Origin: Sialis fuliginosa
Taxonomy: Eukaryota; Arthropoda; Insecta; Megaloptera; Sialidae
Length of the DNA: 64,000 nucleotides
Assembly (NCBI GenBank): GCA_961205875.1
Contig: OY540822.1
Coordinates: 9,364,501-9,428,500, forward strand
Direction: 5' to 3'
The position numbers were made by a program, and so were the translations under genes. Positions 21,471 through 33,332 of this stretch are shown here, piece after piece (position 1 is the stretch's first letter; each line of letters begins with the position of its first letter). A model generated the notes under the pieces. That model made no database searches. It worked only from the letters and a program-made list of their open reading frames with translations, and was not told where the DNA came from.

Positions 21471-22740
21471 TAATGCGAGAGTAAGTATAAATCGTATTCT
21501 TGGCATGACTTTCCTACCTTAATGGGGAACATACAAGTAACGGCAGAAAAAATAGGTGAATTTTGGGAATTATTATCTAAAAAACTAATTGTTCGATTTC
21601 AACCAGCTTTATTTTATTCTAAAGTATATATATTGAGGTATGTTGACAGTTTTTTTTACGAATATATATAAACTGGGAGTACTGCTGTTGTGGCCGGCGT
21701 AAAACATGTACGTAAAATATTAAATATTATTTCACGAAATAATGCCTGATTGAATGTTACATTCGTTTTTCAACCACAATTTCCGACCCGTCTGACATGA
21801 TAAAAAAAAACTTATTAAGTAAAATAAAAAAAAATACGCATCATACATTAACTTCTAAGAAAATCTTTGAAATTTCTGTTTCGAACTGCATTGAGGGACA
21901 TGTTTTACGTCGGCTACGACAGCAGCGCTCCCAGTCGATATATATTCATAAAAAAAATTGTAAACATACCTCAATATATATACTTTAGAATAAAACAAAC
22001 CTGGATGAAATTATACAAATAGTTTTTGAGATAATAATTCCCGAAATTCACTTATTTTTTCCGTCATCTACTCGTATGTTCCCCCTTAAAAAATAACAAT
22101 TTCAAACCATTAACTAATAAATTATCTTTTTTAATTTTGGCCCCCCTGTGCCAACCTTGCCATTTTTTATCTCAAACTTCTACTGAAAATTTTCCTCTTA
22201 GTAGAAATACTACCCTGATTATTGATTATACTTTTTATCAATATCTAGATTTAATTTATTTCTTATTCTTTTCCTTTTTCTCCCTTTTGTAAAATTGATC
22301 TTCACTCTCATTTCTTTTGTGTTTTATTATAAAATTAAACGGTAAAGTAAGTATGGATCATATTTTTGGCATGCCTTTCTTACCTTAAAAAATAACAAAA
22401 TTTCAAACCATTTATTAATAAATTATTTCTTCTTTAATTTTGGCCTCCCTGTGTCTACCTTGCCAGCTTTTATCTTGAACTTCCACTGAATGTTTTCCTC
22501 TTACATTAGTAGAAATACTACCTTGATTATACTTTTTATTAATATCTAGATTTAATTTCATTTTAAATCTTTTCTTTTTTGTCTATTGTAAAATTGAATG
22601 GTAAAGTAAGTATGCATTTTTTTGGGCACGATTTTCTTATTAAAAAATTCCAGCACTGTTTAAAACAAAATAAAATAAATTTATATTAATATATCTATAA
22701 TTTTTATCTTTTTGGATAGAAATACTACCCTTATTAATTG
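21471..22740. repeat. Tandem duplication, about 2.5 units of ~250 bp (first unit interrupted)
   Basis: Landmarks GTAAAGTAAGTAT, GGCATG.CTTTC, CTTAAAAAATAACAA, ATTTTGGCC, GTAGAAATACTACC and ATATCTAGATTTAATTT recur in order in unit 1 (21480-21522 plus 22086-22330), unit 2 (22340-22600) and a partial third (22600-22740). Unit 1 is split by the palindrome at 21523-22085. Confidence 0.75.
21523..22085. mobile_element. TTAA-targeted palindromic element (piggyBac-like MITE)
   Basis: Arms of roughly 195 bp mirror each other (GGGGAACATACAAGTA... and ...TACTCGTATGTTCCCCC; AAAACATGT near the centre on both sides). TTAA flanks both ends (21519-21522, 22086-22089). The neighbouring tandem unit shows the uninterrupted site TTACCTTAAAAAATAAC. 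A 63-codon ORF inside is not coding. Confidence 0.85.
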
Positions 22741-24216
22741 AATTTATAAATTGATAAAACCTATTTAAACGTATTAAACAACCTCTCGAAAAATATATTT
22801 CCCCTCTATCTCCACATATTAAAATATAAAGTTGTTTCAAGTTTAACTGTTTTTGGTTTATATTAATTATTATTTTATATCTTATATTTAAAAATAAATG
22901 AATAATTACAAAAAATATACGTTCTGACAGTATACTTTAGGGGAGGGAGGGGGGGATGAACTTGCAACACATTTTGAAACATTGCCTTTATTAATTAATT
23001 TAAAATAATTTAATTTATTAAAAATAAAAAACATGATAGGGTTCAGTAGTCATTCTCATTACGATTTATAAAAAAGTTATTTCAAAATTTTTCATAAACT
23101 ATTTTTACTACATTGTTCGTTATAATTTTCATTGAAAGTACTAATTAAAAACTACATTCTGAATTTATTTTAGATTTTTTGAATTGATAGTTTAGAAATT
23201 GGAGGGGGGACGCTCTGATAACGAATTTGAACGCAAATATATCGTGATTGAACGGTTAAAATCAAAAGGTCCTAATACATTTTTTATTGCATTTTAGAAG
23301 ATGAATTAAGTGAAAAAAAATACTTATCAGTCTATGGGAAGGGAGTCCAAATTTTTTTTTCTGTTTTTGGGTTATCGATTTACGTCCGTATACCAAATTT
23401 CATCTTAATTGGTATAAAATTTTTATAGACAGACACATCGAAACAATTAGGGTTCCTAGTTTTCTACGGAATCCTAAAAACGATTTGGTTTATTCCTACA
23501 ATGATCAAATTTGTACAATCTTCCATTTTCAGGATTTCAGAAAAAATGTTAAATTTTTAAAATACATACCTACATAATTTATAATTTCCATATATTTTCA
23601 TTTAACGAACATAATCTATATACCTACCTACTAAACGTTATTTTTTTCATAATTCATTTGAGCACTAAAGAAATTAAAACAAATAAAATGCATTTTGGCT
23701 TTCTTTTAAGAACTGCAGTAATTGCAAGCCGATCATAGGTTGAATCCATTTATTTTATTACTATTCGGTATTGAAGATAAAAACAAATCAAATGTGTTAA
23801 AAATATCTATTTCTTATTAAAAGTGCGTTAGATATATCCATTAACGTTTAAGATAAGGCTCTTAATGCATGATATAAAAGCCAGGTCCGTACCGTGATAT
23901 TTGAACACCTGTATACGAACACAGGGTTTGTATATTAATTCTCCGGGCTCAGGGTTTCGGTGTAATTTCTCCGGGTTTTGCAAAAAAGGATGACTAAGAA
24001 AAAGAGTAGAGATTAGGGTAGTACATTTTTAATAAATGTTATGAAAAAAAATAAAATAAAATGAAAATAGAAAGGATAAAATAAAACTTCATTTACATAT
24101 CAGGGTTTACAAAAACCAAAATCTGGTCACCCTAATCACACGGAGCGTGAATCACGACCGTTAAGTATCAATATAAATACAAATATTGAATTGTGTTTAC
24201 ATATTATAAACATTAA
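22741..24216. other. A+T-rich intergenic sequence
   Basis: Contains a diverged interspersed repeat at 23,330-23,480 (AATTTCATCTTAATTGGTAT, GACAGACACATCG, CTACGGAATCCTAAAAA) of a kind common in insect genomes. No gene seen. Confidence 0.45.
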
Positions 24217-24691
24217 TCCATACTAATATTATAAATACGAAAGTGTGTCTGTCTGTCTCTCTGTCTGTTACCTTTTCACGGCTAAACTGCTGAACCGATC
24301 TTCATGAAATTTGACAGTGAGATAGATTGCATCTCGAGGACGGACATAGGCTACTTTATATCTCGAAAATTTAACCCCTAATGAATTGCAAGGGGGTGGA
24401 ATTTTTTTTTTTTAGTAATTAATATTTTAGCCCCCGTTACATATAAAGGATTGTAAGTGGTTTTATTATAAAATACTACAGGGGCGGGGGGATCAGTGGG
24501 AAAAACAACCCTTTATCTCGCATAGGAGCCGAGATATTTACGATTTTGTATTATGAAAGAAAACTAAAAATTTAATATTTCAACCACTGTCACATTTGAA
24601 GGGTTGTAATTAGTTTTATTCAATCCGGCGGAAAAAATATGAAGATGGGGGTTTCGAAATCCACGCGAGCGAAGCCGCGGGTAGCAGCTAG
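24217..24691 (+). mobile_element. Non-autonomous Helitron
   Basis: Begins TCCATACTAATATTATAAAT after an A and ends CTAG before a T, the A|T insertion and TC...CTRR ends of Helitrons. A hairpin (CGCG-A-GC, loop GAA, GC-CGCG, 24664-24679) sits 8 bases before CTAG. The start also carries GTGTGTCTGTCTGTCTC and CTGCTGAACCGATCTTCATG, a widespread insect repeat. No Rep/helicase ORF in its 475 bp. Confidence 0.7.
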
Positions 24692-25154
24692 TTGCTTATA
24701 ATTTATTAAAAATGATTTTTTTTGAAAAAATATTTTGAAAAATTCGTGGACTTTTAGTATTTAAATGTATTCATCAGTTAAATTTGTCACGGGTCAAATA
24801 AGGCCTTTTTCTTGCGCTTTAAGGGTCTATAAAATTTTAATTCGTATGGAATTACGTTTTATTTAATTTTTAATAAAATGATCGCAAGCCTATTTTGCGC
24901 CTTTTTTCAGCACGGCCCTGAAAAACAATAAACAATATTTACATTTAGAAAACAACACTTGAAGTAGTCTTTATATAGATATAGAAAAAACATATGTTCA
25001 TTTATTATGCAGATAGCCTCTAAAAATCGTTCCGGTCTAAATGGTCGAACCATCCGAGGTTTAAAAGTTCTGTATTGTATTGTGTAAAACCGGCTTGAGG
25101 AACGAGTTAAATTCTCGTTTCGAGACAAAATGGTACATTAGGTGCGTTATTTTT
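24692..25154. other. Intergenic, with a hAT-like end fragment
   Basis: CAGCACGGCCCTG at about 24,908-24,920 looks like one end of a hAT element whose partner I could not place. No gene seen. Confidence 0.35.
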
Positions 25155-26375
25155 ACTTTCTTATACGTCGTATGAAATATGTGTCTGTAAAACTGCAACT
25201 CTATCCATTTTTTTCTCATTACATCAATATCAAAATTTACTTTATAATATACAGTGTATTCCAAGTTGATTAAGACATAGTAAAATAAGTGTTGTAGTAA
25301 CCTTTTTTCAAATTTAACGATTTGTGATTTGTGCATTTTGAAATTTCGCCTCGAAACTAACTGATAATTTTTAAATTAATCAACAGTATTTTGTTTTCAA
25401 CTTTAATAATGAATAAAATACATTAATGAAATTTTTTTGACAGATATAAATTTGAAAACAAAATACTAATTACTGTTTTATTAAATTTTGTGGCGGCATT
25501 TCAAAATGCACCAATGACATATCGTTAAATTTGACCAAAGGTTACTACAACACTTCGAATTGCCCCCATGTTAAATTTCCTATAAGAATACACTGTATAT
25601 ATAAAAGATAACAGTATTTTTTAATACGTATCTGACCTAATTAAATTATCATATTGCTTTAACAAATTCAAGAGTCTTAGGTTTTTTGAACAATAAAAAT
25701 TCCATCAAAATCGGTGCAGTAGTTTTCGTGTCAAGCATTCTTAAAAAAAGTTAATTGTACAGATTTTTATTTTTCATAAAAAACATGTAGGTAGTACAAT
25801 TAAGTAAGTATTGTAAAGCCTATTTTTTAATCCCAGATTTTGATGGAAATATCAATTTTCGCTATAATGTCTGTATGAAGACGCTGTAACTAAAAAATCA
25901 GAGGGGTGAAATTTTATATTTAAAATTAATTTTTATCTGGGAAGATAAACTTATTTTTGAAAACGATCTTACAAATCTTTGTCAATTTTTGAATTATTTT
26001 TGAAACGAAATTCTGGAGAATTTTTTTTATGGTTATTTATCGTTTTAGAGTCCCAAATTATTTTATGATGAATCTTTGGTTTTTTTTAGTGTTCCAGATG
26101 TTGAAATTTATTATTTAAATTAAGACAATCAACTTACATTATTTATTTTTGATATTTTTTCAATATTTAATTTGATATAACTTATGTTTTAATTTTCGAA
26201 AAAACACCGATAAAATATAACAATTTGACGTTTTCGTTTTCACAAAAAACATTTTTTGACATTTATTTGAATTTAGAATATTAGAAACCATAATTAAATG
26301 TAAAAAAAATCAAATTTGGAACGCTTAAACGATAAATAATCTATTTTACACTCAGTACAGCGTATAAGAAAGTTC
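25155..26375. mobile_element. Possible 1.2-kb element with CTTTCTTATACG/CGTATAAGAAAG ends
   Basis: TACTTTCTTATACG at 25155 and GCGTATAAGAAAGT at about 26,362 are inverted. The interior includes the same GGTGAAATTTTATATTTAAA, then TCTGGGAAGATAAA motifs found in the other CTTATACG repeats. Pairing of these two ends is an inference. Confidence 0.35.
25252..25595. mobile_element. Palindromic MITE, CAGTGTATTCC ends
   Basis: CAGTGTATTCC at the left, GAATACACTG at the right, TA on both sides; inner arms mirror (TGTTGTAGTAACC against GGTTACTACAACA; GTGCATTTTGAAAT against ATTTCAAAATGCAC). Nested inside the 25.1-26.4 kb repeat. Confidence 0.75.
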
Positions 26376-26379
26376 TGTG

Positions 26380-26746
26380 GCACCCATTTTAAAATTTAAC
26401 TTGTTAGTCAAACAAACGCACCTCCTAATGTACCATACTGTCGTCGAAATGCGCATGGCGCACTAACTACCGCTTAGCTATATTGCTAGCTATAGTATTT
26501 CAACTTGCTTAGCCATACAATGTTGAAGTACCGTTTAGTCTTCTCAAAATTCCAACTCGGTGAAAAAAAAGTACAACAGAATATCACTTCGCAAATATCG
26601 AAAAAGTGCTCTCTATCAAGCCACATCTTATTCCATACTGAACGCATCTAGACTGTGTTAAATGTTTTAGAAGAAATTAGAAAGTGTGTGTGTGTATGTG
26701 GTAATACAGTTTTTTCCCACCTGAGGAAGGAATAAATAAACAACAG
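26380..26746 (+). other. Non-repetitive block, candidate upstream noncoding exon/promoter of the M13 gene
   Basis: Mixed-composition sequence unlike its A+T-rich surroundings and not seen elsewhere in the window. It ends in CAACAG|GTATGA, a usable donor at 26747. No long ORF. Position (about 6 kb upstream of the acceptor at 32749) and strand would fit a first noncoding exon. This is inference only. Confidence 0.2.
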
Positions 26747-27489
26747 GTATGATGAACAGGTAAAAAAATAAATAAATCAAACTCATATGTACAGTTACAC
26801 ACGTTTTTCCTTACTTTTTTTCAATATTTCGTGTATGTCTATTCTAGTATAAATATGCATATTTTTTTTTCACGTATGTATTTAAATTATATGCATTTAC
26901 TTAGTTAGCGACCCCCCCCCCCTTCCCCCCTTCCTCCAATCACAGGTAATATGTAGTACAATCACGTCTACTTTAAGTATGCATGCTACAAATTTTGGAG
27001 ATGGCAAAATATTATATTGCGACTAGTATTTTTGATTTGAATATATTTTTCGTGTAAAAAAAAATACATACAAACGATAAAATATTTTTAGCCGTTTGTA
27101 TTTATTATTTATGAGTACGTACATTTATTATTTTTAAATTCATTTGCGCGTAATTGATATTAAGAAACTAATAAAAACATGTGTGGTAGAAAAAGTCAAA
27201 TAAATGTGATATTTTTTTTTTATTCCACATATGTTCTTTCATACATGTTTCACTATGTATGCATGAAGCAAGATGGTACAATTGATACTTATTTAATTTT
27301 AATAGAGTACAGTTAACTGTCAATTAATCTATTCCTCAAGATTCCTCGGTCAATATTACAAAGGTTAAACATTCAAAATATGAACGATACATTAATACAT
27401 AATAATTATTGTTCTCCGATTATTTTAATTGATAGTTTTCATTTAAAATTGAATATATTTCTGTGTTCATTTAGATTTGTAAATAACTA
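26747..27489. other. A+T-rich intergenic sequence
   Basis: Only simple runs (C-rich tract near 26,910, T tract near 27,210). No gene seen. Confidence 0.5.
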
Positions 27490-27742
27490 GAGATTGGAAA
27501 AATAGTTGTTATTTTCAATGAAATAGTTACTAGTTGTTAAATAGTTTTTTTTACGATTTAATAATAATTAGTGCAAACGAAGTAGTAAATAAAGTCGCAA
27601 ATAGTTGGAATAGTAGTTGCAAATAGTTGATTTCAAATTGTGTTCAATCAAACCAGTTTTCAGAAAACGGTGGAGATATGTAATAAAAATTACAATAAAT
27701 GCATTTTTACGCAATAGTTGAAAAACTATTTTTCCAATCTCT
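27490..27742. mobile_element. AGATTGGAAAAATAG family copy 2
   Basis: Inverted copy of 6511-6777 with the same ends (AGATTGGAAAAATAG / CTATTTTTCCAATCT). Confidence 0.7.
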
Positions 27743-27832
27743 TTATTGAAATGTAATTTTTTTTTAAAGACGCGAATACAATTTTACAATTTCAGTTTAA
27801 ATGAGTAATGTTCGATTAGTATAATATGTATA

Positions 27833-28393
27833 AGGTAGTGGCACCAGTCTTGGATATGACCCCAGTAATGGCTATTTTTTTATTAAATGTACTGAATTAG
27901 AAATATTTGTTGATGTTTAATAACTCTTATTTCTGAATATACATTTAACTGTCTTATAGCGTGATTTGATGACAATCGGCCAATAGGTGTCAAAATGGTG
28001 GACATTTAAACTAATTATTAGTATAATTTATTTAATAATTATTATATTATCATAGCAACTGCTTTATATTGTTTCAAATTTGACGATTATTTCTTTTTTT
28101 TCTTTTGTGTCGTAGTACTTATCATTTTGTAATCATTAGTAAGTGTTCATCACTGCGTGCTCATTACTGGTTTTGCCTTTGCCATTACTTGAGAAAAAAC
28201 ATGAACAAAATATATGGCTATAATTTAAAAAACAAACTATATTTGCTGACTTTGGTAATTAAATTGATTAAATAAAGTGTTACTTGTTTTATTAGTAACA
28301 TGAGTTCATGAGAATTACAAAAAAACAAGCCCATTTATTAAAAAAAAAAAAAAAAATTTGCTCTTATAGCGGCCATAACTGGTGCCTTTACCT
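27833..28393 (-). mobile_element. MITE, AGGTA family copy 5
   Basis: Inverted relative to copies 1-3: AGGTAGTGGCACCAGTCTTGG at the left, ATAACTGGTGCCTTTACCT at the right; TA at 27831-27832 and 28394-28395. Confidence 0.82.
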
Positions 28394-30446
28394 TATATTT
28401 ATTTTAATAGTTAAAATTACCAATCATGTGCGCTTTAAAAAAATCCTATAATACAAGCAATAATTATTTTTTTTGTGAACTGATTTAAATTAATTTACAG
28501 ATTATAAGGAATTTATTTTATCGTAAAAATATACGCTCAGTGGCGCCGGAATAATTTTTTTGGGAGTGGGGGGCAGTAAGAACCTGTAAAATTAAACTTA
28601 ACTTATCGTATTATTTGTTGAAAAAAAAAAAAAAAAAAAACAGAGATACTAACTTTTTATATATTTTTTTGTCTCTGACTAGAATCGTGGTTACATTTTA
28701 TATTTGTGAGCGTTAATATCAGTTTACAAAAATTAAAGAATTTTAGTAGTAAAAAAATTACACTGAACACTAAAATTAAGGGTTCACTAAATTTTTTCAA
28801 TATTTTTAAGTATTTTTGAATGACTGCATCTCCGCGAAAAATGGTCAGTTTAAAAAAAAAACAGTTTTAATATTTGAATATTCCAATTTTTTAATCATTT
28901 GTTGAAAGTTTTAATATCCTCTTTTTTTGAAGATGAAACGCCGAAAAAAAATTCAAAAATGTATATCAATTTTGAGAGGCTCTACAAGATTTGAGAATTT
29001 TTTTTTGGTCAAATCAAATAAAGGATATTTGTAGATCAACTTTTCTTTTTGTATTACTTTACGAGCCGGTCAGGAATACCATTGTTCCCCCCTTTATTTT
29101 CTATTTTTAGATAATGTTACTAAATTATTTTCACAAATAAATCGTTTTTTATGAATTTTTTAACCGAATCACCGCAAATTTTAGAAATCTATATTATATT
29201 TTTTGAAAATACAATACCTGTTAGAATTTACATCAAGTTTAATTGTAAAAAGTATAAGGAAAACAAATAAAATTGTTTTATATATTACTAATTAATGGAA
29301 AAATAATGAAAGTGTCAAAATTATCAGTAAAATTTAAATGTGGTCTACATACAGGAAATATGTCTATAATTCCTGTTAGTCAATTATGATAAGAGATTGA
29401 GAACATTGTTATGCAATAGTGTGTAATAAAATTACAGAAATATCCGTAAAAATTATCCAAATACGTAGGAAGAAGAAATTCATAATTTATTATGTTAAAA
29501 TAAAATATTTTCCGCCAATATATTACTATAATATATACACATTTTGATCAAATTGCGAAGATTTTAAAGTTGAAGTTTTTGAACGTAATGGTGTCATAAT
29601 TTACCACCCTTTTTTAAGTTTTTTAATATTCAAAATATGAAGAACGAAATCGTTAATAACGAAAAATTGAAATTATATTTTTTTCTTCTCCTTTTTATAT
29701 GATAATATATAGCCAGTAAACTATAGATTGCCGGTGGGAAAGTAAACTGACCTAGGGTGATTCAGGCAGGAGACTAAAAAAATACCATTGCTTAATTTTT
29801 AATTGAATAATATTTTGTAAAATACAATATACTTATTATTAATAAAAGTTGTAACTTATTTATTTTTCTAAATTTTATTTCAAGTTTGTATATATTAGCT
29901 CACTTAAATAATTTGGCAAATGTTCAATAAATACTGGTATACCGTTGTATATCAAATTTTTAAACAATCAAAATAGTATTGTAGTATATCTTTGGTATTT
30001 CATTATAATAAATAAATAGTAAATTACATTTTATCGCTATTTTGACCGACGTTTTTTCATACATATTTAAAAACTTCAATTATCCAGTTCTCAATTTAAT
30101 AAATAAATAATTTACGATACCTACATCATGTTTTTTTTTTAAATACTTTAAAACTTAAATGAATTACTATGAAAATAATTATATTAATTGACCTAAAAAT
30201 ATTTTTTAATATATGTATTTTTTTATAAATCAAATTTTATAATTATTTCATTATAAATTCAATTTAATTTTCCCAACAATCAAGAACATTAATTAAAAAA
30301 ATATTAACTTATTTATTATAAATCATTGTAAGCACACTAAAGTCAAGTATTTGTAAATAAAAGAGTAGTGGAATATTGTTACGTCATTACACTGATAAGT
30401 TAATATGTACATATTAATATTAATAAATATACATATGTATTAGTAC
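28394..30446. other. A+T-rich intergenic sequence with one hAT-like end
   Basis: CAGTGGCGCCGGAATAATTT near 28,536 resembles a hAT terminus without a visible partner. The rest is A+T-rich with a 20-base A run near 28,621. No gene seen. Confidence 0.4.
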
Positions 30447-31400
30447 TGTATTACCAGTGATGTATTTATAATATGGCCCACTAGGCACCGACTTAGGGCA
30501 CCACCAAAAGAGATTACTTTTTTTTCCTAGTTAGAAATATTTCGGTTATTAGACTTCTGATTAAAAATTATATTAATTTTATGTTTGGTTCGGCGATACA
30601 AATATTTTGAAGGAATATACCTATGTACAAAGTGGAACAGTTTTTCTTATATGGGGCATTTTAGTAAATTTTTGAATTATATATGTTAATAGCAAAATTT
30701 CAAAAGTTAAAGAGCCTATATTTTTAAAATATGATTTTTATATTACTTAAATATCTATGCTATACTATTAGATCAAAATAAAATTTATGAATAACAAAAA
30801 AACTAAAAATTGCTGCAGTTTAACATTTAAAAGCTTATAAATCTTTGATAAAATTATTTCTTTAAAAAATTATTTTAAGAAATCTAGTACACTTACAGAT
30901 GTTCAGATGGTTTTAAAAACTGCTCTATTTTATACCCTTTCAAATTTTTACATTTTTACAATGAGTCGATCGTAGTATGCTATTCTAAATAAGTCATTAA
31001 AAAAGTGATACTTTTCAAATATTTTTTTATATTCAATGGACAGGATCATCCTTTTTACACTGTCCAATGTGTATAAAAAAATGTTTTAAAAGTATCGCAT
31101 CGCGTTTTTAATGACGAAACAAACGCCTTGTATTTTTGTACAGGACTTATAGCATTTATGATCACTTTTTTATGGTTTCAGCACTTTCTAATGATAGGAA
31201 TTATAATAAAAATTTATTGCAATATTTGCAAATCGAGGTGAAAATGATATTTTCTATTAATTGAGATGTTATTACCAATAATTATAATAAATAGTATATT
31301 ATGTAACCGTGAAATTTCGCCTTAAGTTCAAAACAATGGAACAAAACGAAGGCAGAGATGTTATACATACTAATCATGTACCATATACTATTTTCTATTA

Positions 31401-31796
31401 GGGGTCACCCATAAATTATTGAGGGGGATAGGTGGGGGGTCTACAAAGTGTGATATGGTGTCACAAGGGGGGGGGGGGGCAGGAGTCACAAGTTTCGTGA
31501 CGTCACATCTAAAAAATCTAAAAATTATTAGAGTAAAAATTTGAGGAAAAATTACTGTTGTTAGTAACTCGTTATTGGGAAATTTTCTTTTATATAAATA
31601 AAAGTAATATTAACAGCCAAGGACAATGAAAGAGTATTTTTTGTTGTTTTTGAGTACCTACTAATTGTTTCGAAACTTGTGTGACGTCACAACTGGGTGG
31701 AGGGGGGTGTCACACGAATGTGACAACCTGTGAAAGGCCGGGGAGAGAGGGTAAAAAAAACCATGAAATTTGTGTGACATAATTTATGGATAGTCC
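31401..31796. mobile_element. MITE nested in the hAT element, GGGGTCACCCATAAATTAT ends
   Basis: GGGGTCACCCATAAATTATT at the left, CATAATTTATGGATAGTCC at the right; inner arms mirror (CACAAGTTTCGTGACGTCAC against GTGTGACGTCACAA). Duplication not clear. Confidence 0.65.
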
Positions 31797-32002
31797 TTTA
31801 TATCTTCTACAGAAAGTTCATGTTTATACTGTATTTCATGGGAAAAATAGCATGCTAGTCAATCAAAAAAACAAATTAATCTCTCGTCATTACAAATGCA
31901 TTTATATTTGATCGAGTTTGTAACATAATTCAAATAAAAAAAAAATTCTTTGAAAATTTAACAACTAACAAAAAGAGAAAAATTAGGGCACCAAACACTT
32001 AA

Positions 32003-32660
32003 GGGGGCAGACCCAGTTGGGACTTCCAAAAAAAATTCTTTTCTGGGATTTTGTTTTGGCCACGCATTAAAATAATTAATAACAAATGTTTTTCCACATG
32101 AAAGATATGTACTTACAGAAAACATTGTAATTTTTTTATGGCAAAATATTAAAAACTGCTGCTCGTCACTAGATCATCTGAAATAAAAAAAAAACAAAAG
32201 GGATCATTAGCTAATGACATAATGCTCCGGATGAATGAAGGCATTTGAAAAATTTTGAATTTTCACAAAATGGCGGATATTGAAAGTCAAAGTTTTTTAT
32301 TCAACTAAAATTTCACTCGCATTTTCGGCTATAAAAAAAAAATCGTCCAAAGAAAAAATCCTTCATTCATCCGGAGGACAATTATGTATAGAATAAGTGA
32401 GAAAAATTTCAAACCGATCGGCAAAGCCGTTCTCAAGTTACAGTGATCACCGACTTCGAAAACATGGTTTCCAGAATAACGCGTTTAAAGTTTTGAGTAC
32501 GATTTGCATGCAGATAAAAAAATTATTTTGGAACTTACACTGAATCGTCTATGGACAAGACATTTGTCTGAAATTTTCAGAGAATACTTTTGAAATATTC
32601 TACTTTGAGAAAATGCAAAAAAAATGGATTTTTTTCAAAATTCTAACTGGGTCTGCCCCC
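32003..32660. mobile_element. TTAA-targeted element nested in the hAT element
   Basis: GGGGGCAGACCCAGTT at the left and AACTGGGTCTGCCCCC at the right are exact inverted ends; TTAA flanks both (31999-32002, 32661-32664). Paired ATTCATCCGGA motifs mirror internally. No ORF of note. piggyBac-like by target site only. Confidence 0.82.
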
Positions 32661-32749
32661 TTAAATCCGGCGCTGTGTATTACCAATTGCATTAATGTAT
32701 GTAATATACCTTTATTTTATATTGAAGTATTTAATTTTTATCTTTTCAG

Positions 32750-33011
32750 ATAACTCGAAGAAGAAGAGGAATAAAGAGAGTATTACTAATTAAATATTAG
32801 TAATATTTATAATTAGTGCCTTTATACCAATTATATTAAACTTAATATGATGTATATTTTTGTAAATGTAGTTAAAAAAGTAATAGATTCGACTTAATAT
32901 TAAGTGTTCGCGTTTTAAAAAAAATGTGATGCAAATGAAGGTTAGAAAAAACTAAATAACAATATATAGATATTATTTTAAATCGTGTAAAAACTGTAGT
33001 GCTTTTTAAAA
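32750..33011 (+). other. 5' untranslated part of the M13 peptidase exon
   Basis: A strong acceptor (TTTTTATCTTTTCAG, ending at 32749) precedes the start codon by 262 bases with no other good acceptor between, so the transcript very likely has at least one upstream noncoding exon spliced here. The sequence is A+T-rich with short out-of-frame ATGs. It starts only 66 bases after the target-site duplication of a hAT element. Confidence 0.55.
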
Positions 33012-33332
33012 ATGTCAAATCGGTCCAGTCCTGATATTGACAAAAAACCACCGTTGGATAATGGAACTGACAATACACCTGGTGAAGAATCACCGTGTCT
33101 CGAAGACAAAACTCCACCTAAGAAACCAAATGTGGTTGTTCGAACTTATGACAGATATCAAGAAAAATCTGGATTATCTAAAAAGTGGTTTTTGGTTATT
33201 TGTATCGGAGCAATCGCCATATTTGTTCTGTTGTTTGTTATAATACTTCTGGCAGCGCTTTGGCCGAGGGAATTACACGAAAGGCAGTATCCAGTTTGCA
33301 AGGACCCTGCTTGCTTAAGGCTTGTTTCACAG
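33012..33332 (+). CDS. M13 peptidase coding exon 1: cytosolic tail, membrane anchor
   Basis: The ATG at 33012 has the context AAAA-ATG-T and is the first long in-frame start after the acceptor at 32749. It gives 107 codons, ending TCA CAG|GTGAAT on a codon boundary. The charged, proline-rich tail (PPLDNGTDNTPGEESPC) precedes the transmembrane segment and a KK stop-transfer on the cytosolic side, consistent with type II orientation. Confidence 0.9.

Larger units (their letters stand above)
30455..32675. mobile_element. hAT-type element with exact 8-bp duplication, carrying two nested insertions
   Basis: Left end CAGTGATGTATTTATAATAT, right end ATCCGGCGCTG. TGTATTAC is duplicated exactly at 30447-30454 and 32676-32683. 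AGGGCACCA motifs recur near both ends. Without nested elements it would be about 1.2 kb. No intact transposase frame. It ends 74 bases before the M13 5'UTR acceptor-defined exon. Confidence 0.75.

Noticed and set aside
23881-24920. A 1-kb hAT element from CAGGTCCGTACC to CAGCACGGCCCTG
   Set aside because: The two ends are only loosely complementary and the flanking octamers do not match, so I did not pair them.
26717-26735. Another hammerhead core (CACCTGAGGAAGGAATAAA)
   Set aside because: CTGAGGA is not CTGATGA, and there is no stem II or GAAA downstream.
28621-28640. Poly-A tail of a retrotransposed copy
   Set aside because: There is no open frame, target duplication or recognisable retroelement sequence upstream. 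Simple A runs are common here.
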